Positions 23,681 through 32,441 of a DNA stretch of 64,000 nt are shown here, in pieces. Source of the DNA: Anaerosacchariphilus polymeriproducens (lineage in GTDB: Bacteria; Bacillota; Clostridia; Lachnospirales; Lachnospiraceae); contig NZ_QRCT01000009.1 in assembly GCF_003363435.1 (NCBI RefSeq), forward strand, positions 85,649 through 149,648, written 5' to 3'. The notes beneath the pieces are model-generated. The model was not told where the DNA came from and ran no database searches. It saw only the letters and a program-made list of their open reading frames with translations. A program made the translations under genes and the position numbers. Positions within the stretch are counted from its first letter, which is position 1, and each line of letters opens with the position of its first letter.

Positions 23681-24724
23681 ATGAGCGTTAAAAAAGAAAT
23701 ATATGGGAAAAACAAAGATGGAAGGGATGTCTTTCTATTTAGTATACAAAATGCAAATGGAATGACAGCTAAAGTAACAAATTATGGAGCTGTTTTAGTA
23801 TCGTTACTGGTTAAAAATAAGTTAGGTACATTCCTTGATGTAGTACTTGGATATAATAAATTAGAGGAGTACTTTGATAATTACCCAATGTTTGGAGCGA
23901 CTGTAGGAAGAAATGTAAATCGGATTGAGAATGCAGAATTTCAAATTGATGGAATTGTTTTTAAACTTGCAAAAAATAGAGGGAGACATAATATCCATAG
24001 TGATAAGGAAAAAGGATTTCATAAAGTATTATGGGATTTTGAAATTACGGATGAAAATTCAGTGAAATTCTACTATGTCAGTCGTGATGGCGAACAGGGT
24101 TTTCCTGGAAATCTAAAGGTTTCGGTTACATATTCTGTTAGTGAGGAAAATGGATTAATTATTTCATATAGTGGGATAAGTGACAAAAAGACATTAATAA
24201 ATATGACTAATCATACTTATTTCAATTTAGGAGGACATGATAGTGGGGAAATTTTGGATACGGAAGTTTCTATCAATGCGAAAAATTACACGCCAGTAAA
24301 TGAAGATATAATACCAACTGGTGAAATACATGCAGTTTCTGGTACACCAATGGATTTTTCTGTTCCTAAATTAATTGAAGAAGTAATCAATACGGATTTT
24401 TTGCAGCTTAAATTTGCTGGAGGATTTGATCATAATTATATGATTGAGAATCCGCATACAGGTCTTAGAAAAATTGCTGAAGCTAAGAATCATTTTCAAG
24501 GAATTACGATGGAGGTATATTCTGATTTACCGGGAATGCAGTTTTATACAGGAAATTCCTTGAAAAAAATGCAGGGAAAGAATGAGGGGATTTACGGAAA
24601 ATACAGTGGATTCTGTATGGAGCCACAATATTTTCCAAACAGCATAAACGTAGAAGGATTTGAAAAACCTGTATTTGATAAGGGAAAAGAGTATAAAACA
24701 TCAACCATTTATCAGTTTGTCTGA
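23681..24724 (+). CDS. galM: Aldose 1-epimerase (galactose mutarotase)
   Basis: A 347-residue mutarotase that interconverts alpha and beta anomers of aldoses. Motifs: TNYGAVLVSLLV near the start, TVGRNVNRIENAEF, HNIHSDKEKGFHKVLWDFEI with the catalytic-site histidine, NMTNHTYFNLGGH with the catalytic histidine, and GMQFYTGNSL. The C-terminal glutamate lies in CMEPQYFPNSIN. I start at ATG 23681; two earlier in-frame ATGs overlap AAGGATG. It follows the GH4 gene by 17 bases and would process sugars released there. Confidence 0.9.
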   Translation: MSVKKEIYGKNKDGRDVFLFSIQNANGMTAKVTNYGAVLVSLLVKNKLGTFLDVVLGYNKLEEYFDNYPMFGATVGRNVNRIENAEFQIDGIVFKLAKNRGRHNIHSDKEKGFHKVLWDFEITDENSVKFYYVSRDGEQGFPGNLKVSVTYSVSEENGLIISYSGISDKKTLINMTNHTYFNLGGHDSGEILDTEVSINAKNYTPVNEDIIPTGEIHAVSGTPMDFSVPKLIEEVINTDFLQLKFAGGFDHNYMIENPHTGLRKIAEAKNHFQGITMEVYSDLPGMQFYTGNSLKKMQGKNEGIYGKYSGFCMEPQYFPNSINVEGFEKPVFDKGKEYKTSTIYQFV

Positions 24725-24791
24725 TACATTTTCAGTTAACATATTTCAGTTAAAATTGGAACCTGGTAAAAAGAATATTTTATTTTAGGAT

Positions 24792-24840
24792 ATATTGCAG
24801 ATTAAGGAATAGAACTTCCGAAATCTGCAATATTTTCATT
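24792..24840. terminator. Terminator after the mutarotase gene
   Basis: Stem ATATTGCAGATT (24792-24803) and AATCTGCAATAT (24822-24833), perfect over 12 bases, followed by TTTCATTT. The rest of the gap to 24989 holds only an 18-base palindrome TTTTTAACATGTTAAAAA at 24851-24868 with no gene beside it that explains it. Confidence 0.75.
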
Positions 24841-24988
24841 TCCTCAACTTTTTTTAACATGTTAAAAATATAATTTATTCAAATGCAGAGTGAAGTTGAC
24901 GCATGACAAAATATCTTTTAATATAATATAAGAAAATAACTAAAAATAAGTATGTAAAAAATGAAGGGAATATCATACGAATAATATC

Positions 24989-25627
24989 TTATTTTTTAAT
25001 ATAGCGATAAACGGTCGGTTCTGAAATGTTAAGTTGTCTTGCTATCTCTGAGACTGCACCTTTCATTGATAAAATGCCCTGTTCATTTAATTGATGTACA
25101 AGATCGATTTTTTCCTGCATTGACATGCGTGAAGGTGGGACACAGGCATTCCGGATTGCAGTCTGCACCAAATCATGAAGCAGATCGTTAACATTGTTAT
25201 AGCTGTTTAAGTTCTCATGAAATTCCTGATCTTGATGAAACAGAGAAAAATCATGCATTAAAAGATCGAAATCGCTTTTCATCTTTTGGATAATAGATAA
25301 ATCCCGGTTGATACAGATCATACCAATAAGACGGCCTTCATTTTTTAAAAAGTAAGTCGATGACAGAAAATTTTTATCTTTGCTTTTGGCAGTGTAGTTC
25401 GAAAGAAAATCAAGATCTTTATATTTTGGGTCATTACTTATCTGAATAGCAATATCTGTAATGGGACTGCCGATTTTTCGGTTGGAATGATAGCCATTGG
25501 CAATGGCAACAACAGAATGTTCCGGCTTTGATAGATCATGTAGCAGTACTTCGCAACTGGGACCTAATAAGTTTGCAATAAATGGTACGATTGGTAGGTA
25601 AAGATTGATGATTTCCTGATCAGTCAT
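24989..25627 (-). CDS. YheO/DauR-type transcriptional regulator
   Basis: A 212-residue regulator with an N-terminal PAS-like YheO domain (PFIANLLGPSCEVLLHDLSK, VVAIANGYHSNRKIGSPITD) and a C-terminal helix-turn-helix (GAVSEIARQLNISEPTVYRY). The start is ATG 25627 behind GAAAGGACTAAAACT; the longer frame is unsupported. Relatives such as DauR control amino-acid catabolism genes. Here it is divergent from sstT and the serine dehydratase genes, so serine (or threonine) is the probable effector. Confidence 0.85.
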   Translation of the reverse strand: MTDQEIINLYLPIVPFIANLLGPSCEVLLHDLSKPEHSVVAIANGYHSNRKIGSPITDIAIQISNDPKYKDLDFLSNYTAKSKDKNFLSSTYFLKNEGRLIGMICINRDLSIIQKMKSDFDLLMHDFSLFHQDQEFHENLNSYNNVNDLLHDLVQTAIRNACVPPSRMSMQEKIDLVHQLNEQGILSMKGAVSEIARQLNISEPTVYRYIKK

Positions 25628-25746
25628 AGTTTTAGTCCTTTCATTAAAACAGTGTTTGGTCATATTTTGAAAAAATAAAATCAATATTATCAAAATTTTG
25701 TGCATTGCTCACAATGTTATTGGTATATCCTTATCAAATTAATTTA

Positions 25747-25830
25747 ATATGTGATAAAAAATATTGCAAAGAGATAAAAAATTTGTTATAATAAACAAAC
25801 AATCACTCTGATAAAAATATTATCACATAT
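25747..25830 (+). promoter_or_regulatory. sstT operon promoter flanked by inverted half-sites
   Basis: Promoter TTGCAA (25764-25769) and TATAAT (25787-25792), 17-base spacing. ATATGTGATA at 25747-25756 and its exact reverse complement TATCACATAT at 25821-25830 bracket it. They may be the binding sites of the divergent YheO-type regulator. Confidence 0.55.
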
Positions 25831-25864
25831 TTACAAAAAGGTAAATAGGAGAAGGGAGAAAGAA

Positions 25865-27100
25865 ATGAAATTTATTAAGAAATGGAACGAAATATCTTTG
25901 ATTAAAAGAATTATAGGGGGGATGGTCATTGGTGCCTGTCTGGGATTATTGGTTCCAAAATTTACGGCAATTGGCATCCTTGGCGATTTATTTGTAGGAG
26001 CATTAAAGGCAATTGCTCCGATACTTGTATTTATTTTAGTTATGAATTCATTGGCACAGGCAAAAGCAGGTCATAATGGAAATATGGCGAATGTACTTAG
26101 CCTGTATGCGATTGGTACGCTTGGTTCTGCTCTGATTGCTGTAGTCGCAAACTTCTTATTTCCAGTCAGTATCATGTTAACTACAGAGGTAGTAGATACG
26201 AGTTCTGCACCGAGTGGGATAGTAGAAGTATTGAAGACATTGTTGCTTAATGCAGTTGATAATCCAATTCATGCATTGATATCGGCAAATTATATTGGAG
26301 TTCTGGTTTGGGCTTGTATTTTTGGTATCGCTTTAAAGCATGCCAATAAAGAAACAAAAATAGTCATAAACAATTTGTCGGATGCCACTTCAATGGTTGT
26401 TAGATGGGTCATTTCATGTGCACCGTTCGGTATTCTTGGATTGGTATTTACAACTGTTTCCGCAAATGGTTTAGATGTATTTACCACATACGGAAAGCTG
26501 ATTGGGCTTTTAGTAGGCTGTATGCTGGTTGTTGTATTAGTCTACAATCCGTTGGTTGTATTCTTATGTATCAAACAGAATCCATATCCACTGGTATTAA
26601 AATGCTTAAAAGAAAGTGCTATAACAGCATTTTTTACTAGAAGTTCTGCAGCAAATATTCCTGTCAATATGGAATTATGTAAAGAATTGGGATTGGATGA
26701 AGATAATTATTCAGTCTCTATCCCTTTAGGAGCAACGATTAATATGGCAGGAGCGGCAATTGTTATTACAACGATGACACTTTCCGCAACTCATGTGCTT
26801 GGAATTGCTGTTGACTTTCCGGCAGCCGTTGTTCTTTGTATTCTTTCTGCGGTAGCAGCAGCTGGTACATCCGGTGTTGCAGGCGGAAGTCTAATGTTGA
26901 TTCCACTTGCCTGTAGTTTGTTTGGCATTTCCAATGATATTGCTATGCAAGTAGTTGCTGTTGGGTTTATCATTAGTTTTATTCAGGATTCCTGTGAAAC
27001 TGCTTTAAATTCTTCAACGGATGTGTTGTTTACAGCAACTGCGGAGTTCCGTTTATGGAAAAAAGCTGGAAAAGAGATTGTTATTAATAAAAAGGCATAG
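25865..27100 (+). CDS. sstT: Serine/threonine:sodium symporter
   Basis: A 411-residue membrane carrier of the dicarboxylate/amino acid:cation symporter family with eight or more hydrophobic segments. SstT-like stretches include GDLFVGALKAIAPILVFILV, FFTRSSAANIPVNMELCKEL (equivalent to the family's S-S-A-A-T-L-P signature) and GATINMAGAAIVITTMTLSA. It takes up L-serine and L-threonine with sodium. The serine dehydratase genes follow after 11 bases, which fits serine import for deamination. The ribosome site is AGGAGAAGGGAG. Confidence 0.93.
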   Translation: MKFIKKWNEISLIKRIIGGMVIGACLGLLVPKFTAIGILGDLFVGALKAIAPILVFILVMNSLAQAKAGHNGNMANVLSLYAIGTLGSALIAVVANFLFPVSIMLTTEVVDTSSAPSGIVEVLKTLLLNAVDNPIHALISANYIGVLVWACIFGIALKHANKETKIVINNLSDATSMVVRWVISCAPFGILGLVFTTVSANGLDVFTTYGKLIGLLVGCMLVVVLVYNPLVVFLCIKQNPYPLVLKCLKESAITAFFTRSSAANIPVNMELCKELGLDEDNYSVSIPLGATINMAGAAIVITTMTLSATHVLGIAVDFPAAVVLCILSAVAAAGTSGVAGGSLMLIPLACSLFGISNDIAMQVVAVGFIISFIQDSCETALNSSTDVLFTATAEFRLWKKAGKEIVINKKA

Positions 27101-27111
27101 AGGGGATTCTA

Positions 27112-27771
27112 ATGGATATATTTGATATTATCGGTCCGGTTATGATCGGACCGTCGAGTTCTCATACAGCGGGAGCTGTCCGGATAGGACGGATTGCCTA
27201 CAAATTATTAAATGAACTGCCGATACGGGCAGAAATTGGATTGTGTGGAAGTTTTGCCCAGACATATAAAGGTCATGGAACTGACAAGGCATTATTAGCA
27301 GGAATCATGAATATGCATACGGATGATATAAGAATTCGAAATGCACAAGAAGTTGCGAAGTCTATGGGGATTCAATATCATTTATATACAACACAAATCA
27401 AAGGGGCACATCCGAATACAGTGGAGATTTATTTGGTTGGAAAATCTGGTAATGAATGTCGGATGCAGGGAGCATCTGTTGGCGGCGGCAATATTGAAAT
27501 CCGCTCTGTAAATGGAATGGAAGTTGAGTTTAAAGCACAGCAAAATACATTATTGGTTTTACATCGTGATGTAAAAGGTACGATTGCAGCAGTATCAAAC
27601 AGCGTAGCAGCTTCTGGTATGAATATTGGAAATTTCCAGTTGTGCAGGCCGAAAAAAGGGCACGAAGGACTCATGACAATTGAAGTGGATGGAGATGTAA
27701 AAGAAGAAGATGTTATAAAGCTAAAAAGTTTGCCAAATGTTATCAATGTAGTGTTGGTAAGGGCTTTATAG
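27112..27771 (+). CDS. sdaAB: L-serine dehydratase, iron-sulfur dependent, beta subunit
   Basis: A 219-residue beta subunit. The start FDIIGPVMIGPSSSHTAGAV has the S-S-S-H-T-A-G motif, and residues about 145-219 form an ACT domain (LVLHRDVKGTIAAVSNSVAA, HEGLMTIEVDGDV). With sdaAA it converts L-serine to pyruvate and ammonia. It starts 11 bases after sstT. The split beta and alpha subunits are usual for Firmicutes, in contrast with the fused enterobacterial enzymes. Confidence 0.95.
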   Translation: MDIFDIIGPVMIGPSSSHTAGAVRIGRIAYKLLNELPIRAEIGLCGSFAQTYKGHGTDKALLAGIMNMHTDDIRIRNAQEVAKSMGIQYHLYTTQIKGAHPNTVEIYLVGKSGNECRMQGASVGGGNIEIRSVNGMEVEFKAQQNTLLVLHRDVKGTIAAVSNSVAASGMNIGNFQLCRPKKGHEGLMTIEVDGDVKEEDVIKLKSLPNVINVVLVRAL

Positions 27772-27781
27772 GAGGATATAA

Positions 27782-28654
27782 ATGGAATTTGATTCAATTC
27801 AGCAACTGCTTACTATGGCAGAGAAAGAAAAGCTTACAATATCAGAGCTGACCTTGCAGACGCAGGCACAGCAGTGTGAATGTTCCGAAGAAGAGATATA
27901 TGATCAAATGGCAGAAAACCTCCATGTTATGTTAGAGGCGATAAAAAACGGAAGCGTGAAAGATATCAAATCCACTAGCGGTCTTACTGGCGGGGATGGC
28001 TGGCGTATGAGTCAATATGCAAAAAAGAAAGGTATCTTGGGCGAATTTTTTAACCGGTCTATTACATATGCCATTGCAGTTTCAGAATATAATGCAGCTA
28101 TGGGAAAAATAGTAGCGAGTCCAACAGCTGGGAGCTGTGGTATTCTTCCGGGAACTATCATATCAATGATGGAAGAGAGAAAACTTCCAGAGAAGAGTGC
28201 TGTTATGGCATTGTTCACAGCAGGGGCATTTGGAATGGTAATTGCCAAAAATGCAAGCCTAGCAGGAGCCGAAGGTGGTTGTCAGGCTGAGTGCGGAAGT
28301 GCTTCTGCAATGGGAGCAGCGGCTTTGGTAGAAATGGCAGGCGGAACACCTGAAATGTCTGCAAATGCCTGTGCGATAGCGTTGAAAAATCAACTTGGTC
28401 TTGTTTGCGATCCGGTAGCAGGGTTAGTAGAAGTTCCTTGTATAAAGAGGAACGCTGCCGGTGTTAGTATTGCATTTACTGCAGCAGAAATGGCACTTGC
28501 AGGAATTAAAAGTGTAATACCCGCAGATGAAGTCATTGAGGCAATGCGTCAGATTGGAGAGACGATGCCTTGCGCATTACGGGAAACCGGACAAGGGGGA
28601 TTAGCTGTATCCGCGACCGGAATTCGGTTAAAAAAAGAAATATTTGGTGATTAA
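27782..28654 (+). CDS. sdaAA: L-serine dehydratase, iron-sulfur dependent, alpha subunit
   Basis: A 290-residue alpha subunit with the cysteines that bind the oxygen-sensitive [4Fe-4S] cluster: SPTAGSCGILPG, GAEGGCQAECGSASAMGAAA and LGLVCDPVAGLVEVPCIKRN. TGGDGWRMSQY near residue 66 is also typical. The cluster coordinates the serine hydroxyl for dehydration. The gene starts 10 bases after sdaAB behind AGGAGGATATA. It is the last gene of the serine operon and is followed by a terminator. Confidence 0.95.
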   Translation: MEFDSIQQLLTMAEKEKLTISELTLQTQAQQCECSEEEIYDQMAENLHVMLEAIKNGSVKDIKSTSGLTGGDGWRMSQYAKKKGILGEFFNRSITYAIAVSEYNAAMGKIVASPTAGSCGILPGTIISMMEERKLPEKSAVMALFTAGAFGMVIAKNASLAGAEGGCQAECGSASAMGAAALVEMAGGTPEMSANACAIALKNQLGLVCDPVAGLVEVPCIKRNAAGVSIAFTAAEMALAGIKSVIPADEVIEAMRQIGETMPCALRETGQGGLAVSATGIRLKKEIFGD

Positions 28655-28660
28655 CTATAT

Positions 28661-28699
28661 AAGCCTTGTTTCATAGTAAATCTATGGAATGGGGCTTTT
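28661..28699 (+). terminator. Terminator after sdaAA
   Basis: Imperfect stem AAGCC...CATAG and CTATG...GGCTT (28661-28697) with inner mismatches and loop TAAAT, followed by TTTA. Confidence 0.6.
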
Positions 28700-28787
28700 A
28701 TGATATAAGGAGTTATCATTTAGAAACCTTGCATTATATACAGTAATTCACATATATTGAAGTAAAACTAAAATTAAAGTGAGTATT

Positions 28788-30065
28788 ATGACAATTCATG
28801 TAGTCAAAAGTGGAGAAACTATTTATTCTATCGCTGATAAATATGGTGTATCAGCTGATAGACTTATCATTGAGAATGAAATAAATAATCCCAATAATCT
28901 AGTAGTAGGAGAAGCTATTGTTATATTGTATCCAGAAATAACGTATACAGTCCAACCGGGAGATACGATAGGTATGATAGCGGAAAAACATAATGTAACG
29001 GTTTTTGAACTCTTAAGGAACAATCCATATTTGTCAGATCAAGTATATATTTATCCTGGTGAGGAGATTGTGATTCGTTATGAAGGGAACAAAGACAGGA
29101 GGATAACCATTAATAGTTATGCATATCCATTTATTGATATGGACATTCTTAAGAAAACATTACCTTTTTTAACATATCTAACTATTTATAGCTATACGGT
29201 GACAGCAGAGGGAGAAATTAATAATATTGATGATACAGAAATTATACAAACAAGCAAGGCATACGGTGTAGCACCCATGATGATGCTGACAGCTTTTTCG
29301 CAAAGTATCGAAGAAGAAGTGAATGTAGTACATTCCATTCTATGGAGTAAAGAGAAACAAGACCGGTTCATAAATAACCTGCTTGCTATTTTAGAAACAA
29401 AAGGATATGTTGGTATAAGTGTCCATACTCCATATATTATGCCGATGGATCGTACTATATATGGAGAGTTAATGATAAAACTAGTAGAACGTTTAAAAGT
29501 GGAAGGATATAAAGTATTTAATGCTTTAAGCATACGTATATTTCAATTGCTGTCCGGAACATTCTTTCCAGGACTTGAGTATTCTGAAATCGCTCAAGAA
29601 GTAGACGCTATTACGTTAATCAGTTATACATTTGGATATACGGAAGGAATTCCACCGGGAACGGTTTCTATGAGTTCAAATAAACGATTTATTGAACGTG
29701 CAACAAAGTTAATACCACCGGAAAAAACATTTTATGGTGTTCCTACCATGGGTTATGTTTGGAGATATCCATATATTCCAAATGTCTCAAAAGGGTTGGC
29801 AGTAACTTATGATTCAGTATTAGAAATTGCAAATATTAATAATGCTGATATAAAATTTGATGAAATTACGAATACAGCTTATTTTCAATACATAACAGGG
29901 GATGAATATATTGTGAGATTTTGGGATGCCAGAAGTATAAATAATTTTGTTGAGCTTGTACCTGAATTTGATTTAAAAGGGATTAGTATCTGGAATATTA
30001 TGAACTGGTTTCCTCAGATGTGGCTGGTTATTAATTCCCAGTATAGTATTGAAAAAATATTGTAA
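28788..30065 (+). CDS. LysM and GH18-like protein, probable spore-associated, catalytic motif lost
   Basis: A 425-residue protein without signal peptide. Two LysM domains come first (IHVVKSGETIYSIADKYGVS and ITYTVQPGDTIGMIAEKHNV), then a GH18-type barrel from about residue 95, the layout of the spore germination enzyme SleL/YaaH. In active relatives the fourth strand reads G-V-N-I-D-F-E-Y; here the equivalent is GYVGISVHTPYI, so the aspartate and the catalytic glutamate are missing. It probably binds peptidoglycan without cutting it, or has a changed active site. I start at ATG 28788; GTG 28779 is the alternative. Confidence 0.8.
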   Translation: MTIHVVKSGETIYSIADKYGVSADRLIIENEINNPNNLVVGEAIVILYPEITYTVQPGDTIGMIAEKHNVTVFELLRNNPYLSDQVYIYPGEEIVIRYEGNKDRRITINSYAYPFIDMDILKKTLPFLTYLTIYSYTVTAEGEINNIDDTEIIQTSKAYGVAPMMMLTAFSQSIEEEVNVVHSILWSKEKQDRFINNLLAILETKGYVGISVHTPYIMPMDRTIYGELMIKLVERLKVEGYKVFNALSIRIFQLLSGTFFPGLEYSEIAQEVDAITLISYTFGYTEGIPPGTVSMSSNKRFIERATKLIPPEKTFYGVPTMGYVWRYPYIPNVSKGLAVTYDSVLEIANINNADIKFDEITNTAYFQYITGDEYIVRFWDARSINNFVELVPEFDLKGISIWNIMNWFPQMWLVINSQYSIEKIL

Positions 30066-30116
30066 AACCCAGCAATGATTCGGTAATGATAAAAAAACTC
30101 AAGTGGTAAATTATGG

Positions 30117-30178
30117 TTGACCAATATAAAAAAAGTGGATATAATAAATATGATTTAAGGTTAGTTGATACTAACCTT
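30117..30178 (+). promoter_or_regulatory. Promoter and GTTAG-N6-CTAAC operator of the redox operon
   Basis: TTGACC (30117-30122) and TATAAT (30140-30145) at 17-base spacing. A perfect palindrome AAGGTTAGT-tgat-ACTAACCTT (30157-30178) covers the first transcribed bases. The same arrangement recurs before enolase and DUF3793. Confidence 0.7.
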
Positions 30179-30241
30179 ATTTTCATGAACTTGAACGGAG
30201 AGTATAAAGGTATTAAAAAAATACTTAAGAAGGAGAGTAGA

Positions 30242-31117
30242 ATGTATAAGTGGTTTCAAAGATTTCGCTGGATTTTTATGACGGCTAGTTTTTTGTTTTT
30301 TGTTTTTGGTTTACAAATATTTGGAAGGTGGATTCATAATATTGATTTGCCGGTGTTTGCATGTCCTGCCAATTCGGATCAAATTGTGCATTGTGCATGC
30401 TTTTATTTATCTCATTTAGACAAGCTTTTTTTGCGAAGTTCCGTGATTGAGCTGGCAGTATATTTTTCAACGTTGTTTCTTTTTATTGTAATATTTGGAA
30501 GAACATTTTGTGGATTTATCTGTCCTATGGGCTATATGCAGGATATCGCATATAAGATTAAAGAAATATTACATATTGATGGAATTAGTAGAAAAGAAAA
30601 ATTAATGGAAGTATTGAAAGTTGCAAAATATTTAATAGTTCTGGTTTTTTTGGGAATGACTTTTTTTGGTTTCAATTTTTGCAGAATATGCCCGGCAGTT
30701 ATTACTTCACCTATGTTTGCAGGGTTTAATCATGCGATAACGGTAGGCTATCTATTAGCCATTCTCATGTTTGTATTAAGTTTTTTTATGCGTAGATTCT
30801 GGTGTAATATCTGCCCATTAGGATATTTGGTAGGGATATTTCATAAAATCTCGTTCTTTAAAATAAAAAAAGATTGTCAGGCTTGTACAAGTTGTGGGGC
30901 ATGTTACGAAGCTTGTCCAATGAGAATAAAAAGTATTTATACAGAAAAGTCAAAAAAAGATGTTACTACTTCCGAGTGTATTTTTTGTGGAGAGTGTGTA
31001 AAGAGTTGCCCTGAAAATAATGCTTTAGCTATTTCCTTTTGCAACAAAAAGTTTTATATTTCATCAAGAGAGGATTTTATGAGACTTAAGAGAGAAAGGA
31101 AGAAGAAACGTGGATAA
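30242..31117 (+). CDS. NapH/CcoG-like membrane protein with two [4Fe-4S] ferredoxin motifs
   Basis: A 291-residue membrane protein with about five hydrophobic segments. It has the CxxxCP motifs of the NapH/NosR/CcoG family (CGFICPMGYMQD, CRICPAVITSP, CNICPLGYLVG) and a C-terminal pair of [4Fe-4S] motifs, CQACTSCGACYEACPM and CIFCGECVKSCPE. Such proteins pass electrons between the quinone pool or membrane donors and soluble partners. I start at ATG 30242 behind AAGGAGAG; the longer frame from 30113 crosses the operator. The next gene overlaps it by 8 bases. It is a likely electron donor for the cluster proteins downstream. Confidence 0.85.
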   Translation: MYKWFQRFRWIFMTASFLFFVFGLQIFGRWIHNIDLPVFACPANSDQIVHCACFYLSHLDKLFLRSSVIELAVYFSTLFLFIVIFGRTFCGFICPMGYMQDIAYKIKEILHIDGISRKEKLMEVLKVAKYLIVLVFLGMTFFGFNFCRICPAVITSPMFAGFNHAITVGYLLAILMFVLSFFMRRFWCNICPLGYLVGIFHKISFFKIKKDCQACTSCGACYEACPMRIKSIYTEKSKKDVTTSECIFCGECVKSCPENNALAISFCNKKFYISSREDFMRLKRERKKKRG

Positions 31118-32396
31118 TGCAATGAAAAGTCCTTCCATAGATCAATGTTTAGAGGAAAGACAAAAAGAAAGATTTTTAAATAAATCAAGGCAGTTAGCAG
31201 TGAAGTATTTAAATAAACTTGAAGAATTGCCCGGAACGCCAAATAATTTTACATATTTTAGAAAGATATTGAAAAAAGCATTTATTGAAAATGATACTTT
31301 CATTCGTAGTACAAATGAAAAAATAATAGGAACTTATTGTGTAATGGTACCTCAAGAAATAATATATGCAGCCGGTGCAAGACCGGTTCAACTTTGTAGT
31401 GGTAATTATGCAGGCGTTCATTTTGGGGATGATATAGTTCCGAGGGATTCATGTCCGTTGGTCAAAGCGGTTGTAGGTAACAATATGGTAAGCGGCAGCA
31501 GTATTTATGATGATTGCAGTATGTATATCGTGCCGATTACCTGCGATTGTAAGAAAAAAATGGCAGGTATATTGAAAGATTATAAAGAAACGCTTGAGTT
31601 ACATGTACCTATCAATAAATTAGATGATACTGGAATGGATTATTATGTTAAAGAACTTTACATTATGATGGAAAAGATCGGGAGAATAACTGGCAAAAAG
31701 GTCACCCGTATAGATTTGGAACATCAAATTGATGAAATGGCGGTTGTACAAGATGAAATATATCGATTTATACAGCTAAAAGGAAATCGTAATCTTTTGA
31801 TTAGAGGTTCACATGCAATGGCGGTCATGAATTCATTTTCATATGATGACAAAACGTGTTGGGCGGCAAATCTTAAATTACTTAATAATGAGTTAGAGGT
31901 AAAATTAAAACAAAAAAATTATATTACTAAAAAGAAATTGCCACGAATTTTAATTACAGGCTCACCAATTGCATTTCCTAATTTAAAGATTCCACTATTA
32001 ATTGAAGAAATGGGTGGTGTTGTAGTGGCAGATGAGACCTGCATGGGAGATAGAGGTTTATATGATCCTGTTGCAGTTTGTGATACTTCTATGGATGGAT
32101 TAATGCGTGCACTTGCAAATCGATATGTGTTACCATGCAGTTGTCCCATTTTTACTGAAAATAGGCAAAGAATTGAGCGAATCAAACAAATGGTTCACGA
32201 TTACCAGGTGGATGGAGTCATATATCATGTTTTGAGGGGATGTTTAGTATATGATTTTGAGTATCAAGAGATGGAAAAAGTACTGGGTGAATTGGGGATT
32301 TCCATGATACGTGTTGAAAGTGATTATAATGAAGAAGATGTAGAACAGATAAAAATTCGTATGGAAGCCTTTGTTGAAATGATTAAATTTAGATAA
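31110..32396 (+). CDS. Double-cubane-cluster protein (2-hydroxyacyl-CoA dehydratase D-component family)
   Basis: A 428-residue protein of the HgdB/BcrC/FldB superfamily, single-chain type like the double-cubane cluster proteins that carry an [8Fe-9S] cluster. Candidate ligands are Cys96 (RPVQLCSGNY), Cys115 (PRDSCPLVKA), Cys145 and Cys147 (PITCDCKKKM) and Cys378 (RGCLVYDFE); Cys77 and Cys136 are also present. Members of the family perform ATP-driven low-potential reductions, and one double-cubane protein reduces small molecules such as acetylene. The natural substrate is unknown. GTG 31110 has AGGAAG at good distance and overlaps the previous gene. The activator gene follows at 32442. Confidence 0.85.
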   Translation: MDNAMKSPSIDQCLEERQKERFLNKSRQLAVKYLNKLEELPGTPNNFTYFRKILKKAFIENDTFIRSTNEKIIGTYCVMVPQEIIYAAGARPVQLCSGNYAGVHFGDDIVPRDSCPLVKAVVGNNMVSGSSIYDDCSMYIVPITCDCKKKMAGILKDYKETLELHVPINKLDDTGMDYYVKELYIMMEKIGRITGKKVTRIDLEHQIDEMAVVQDEIYRFIQLKGNRNLLIRGSHAMAVMNSFSYDDKTCWAANLKLLNNELEVKLKQKNYITKKKLPRILITGSPIAFPNLKIPLLIEEMGGVVVADETCMGDRGLYDPVAVCDTSMDGLMRALANRYVLPCSCPIFTENRQRIERIKQMVHDYQVDGVIYHVLRGCLVYDFEYQEMEKVLGELGISMIRVESDYNEEDVEQIKIRMEAFVEMIKFR

Positions 32397-32441
32397 AGTG
32401 ATGTTTGGGTTATTGTAGAAAGAAGATGAGGATGAGTAAAT

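Noticed and set aside
24851..24868. An 18-base palindrome TTTTTAACATGTTAAAAA
   Set aside because: It lies between converging genes behind a terminator, where no promoter is seen; AT-rich palindromes of this kind occur by chance.
30113..30241. Longer N-terminus for the NapH-like protein
   Set aside because: The extra part would cross the promoter and the palindromic operator; ATG 30242 has a strong ribosome site and the expected family start.
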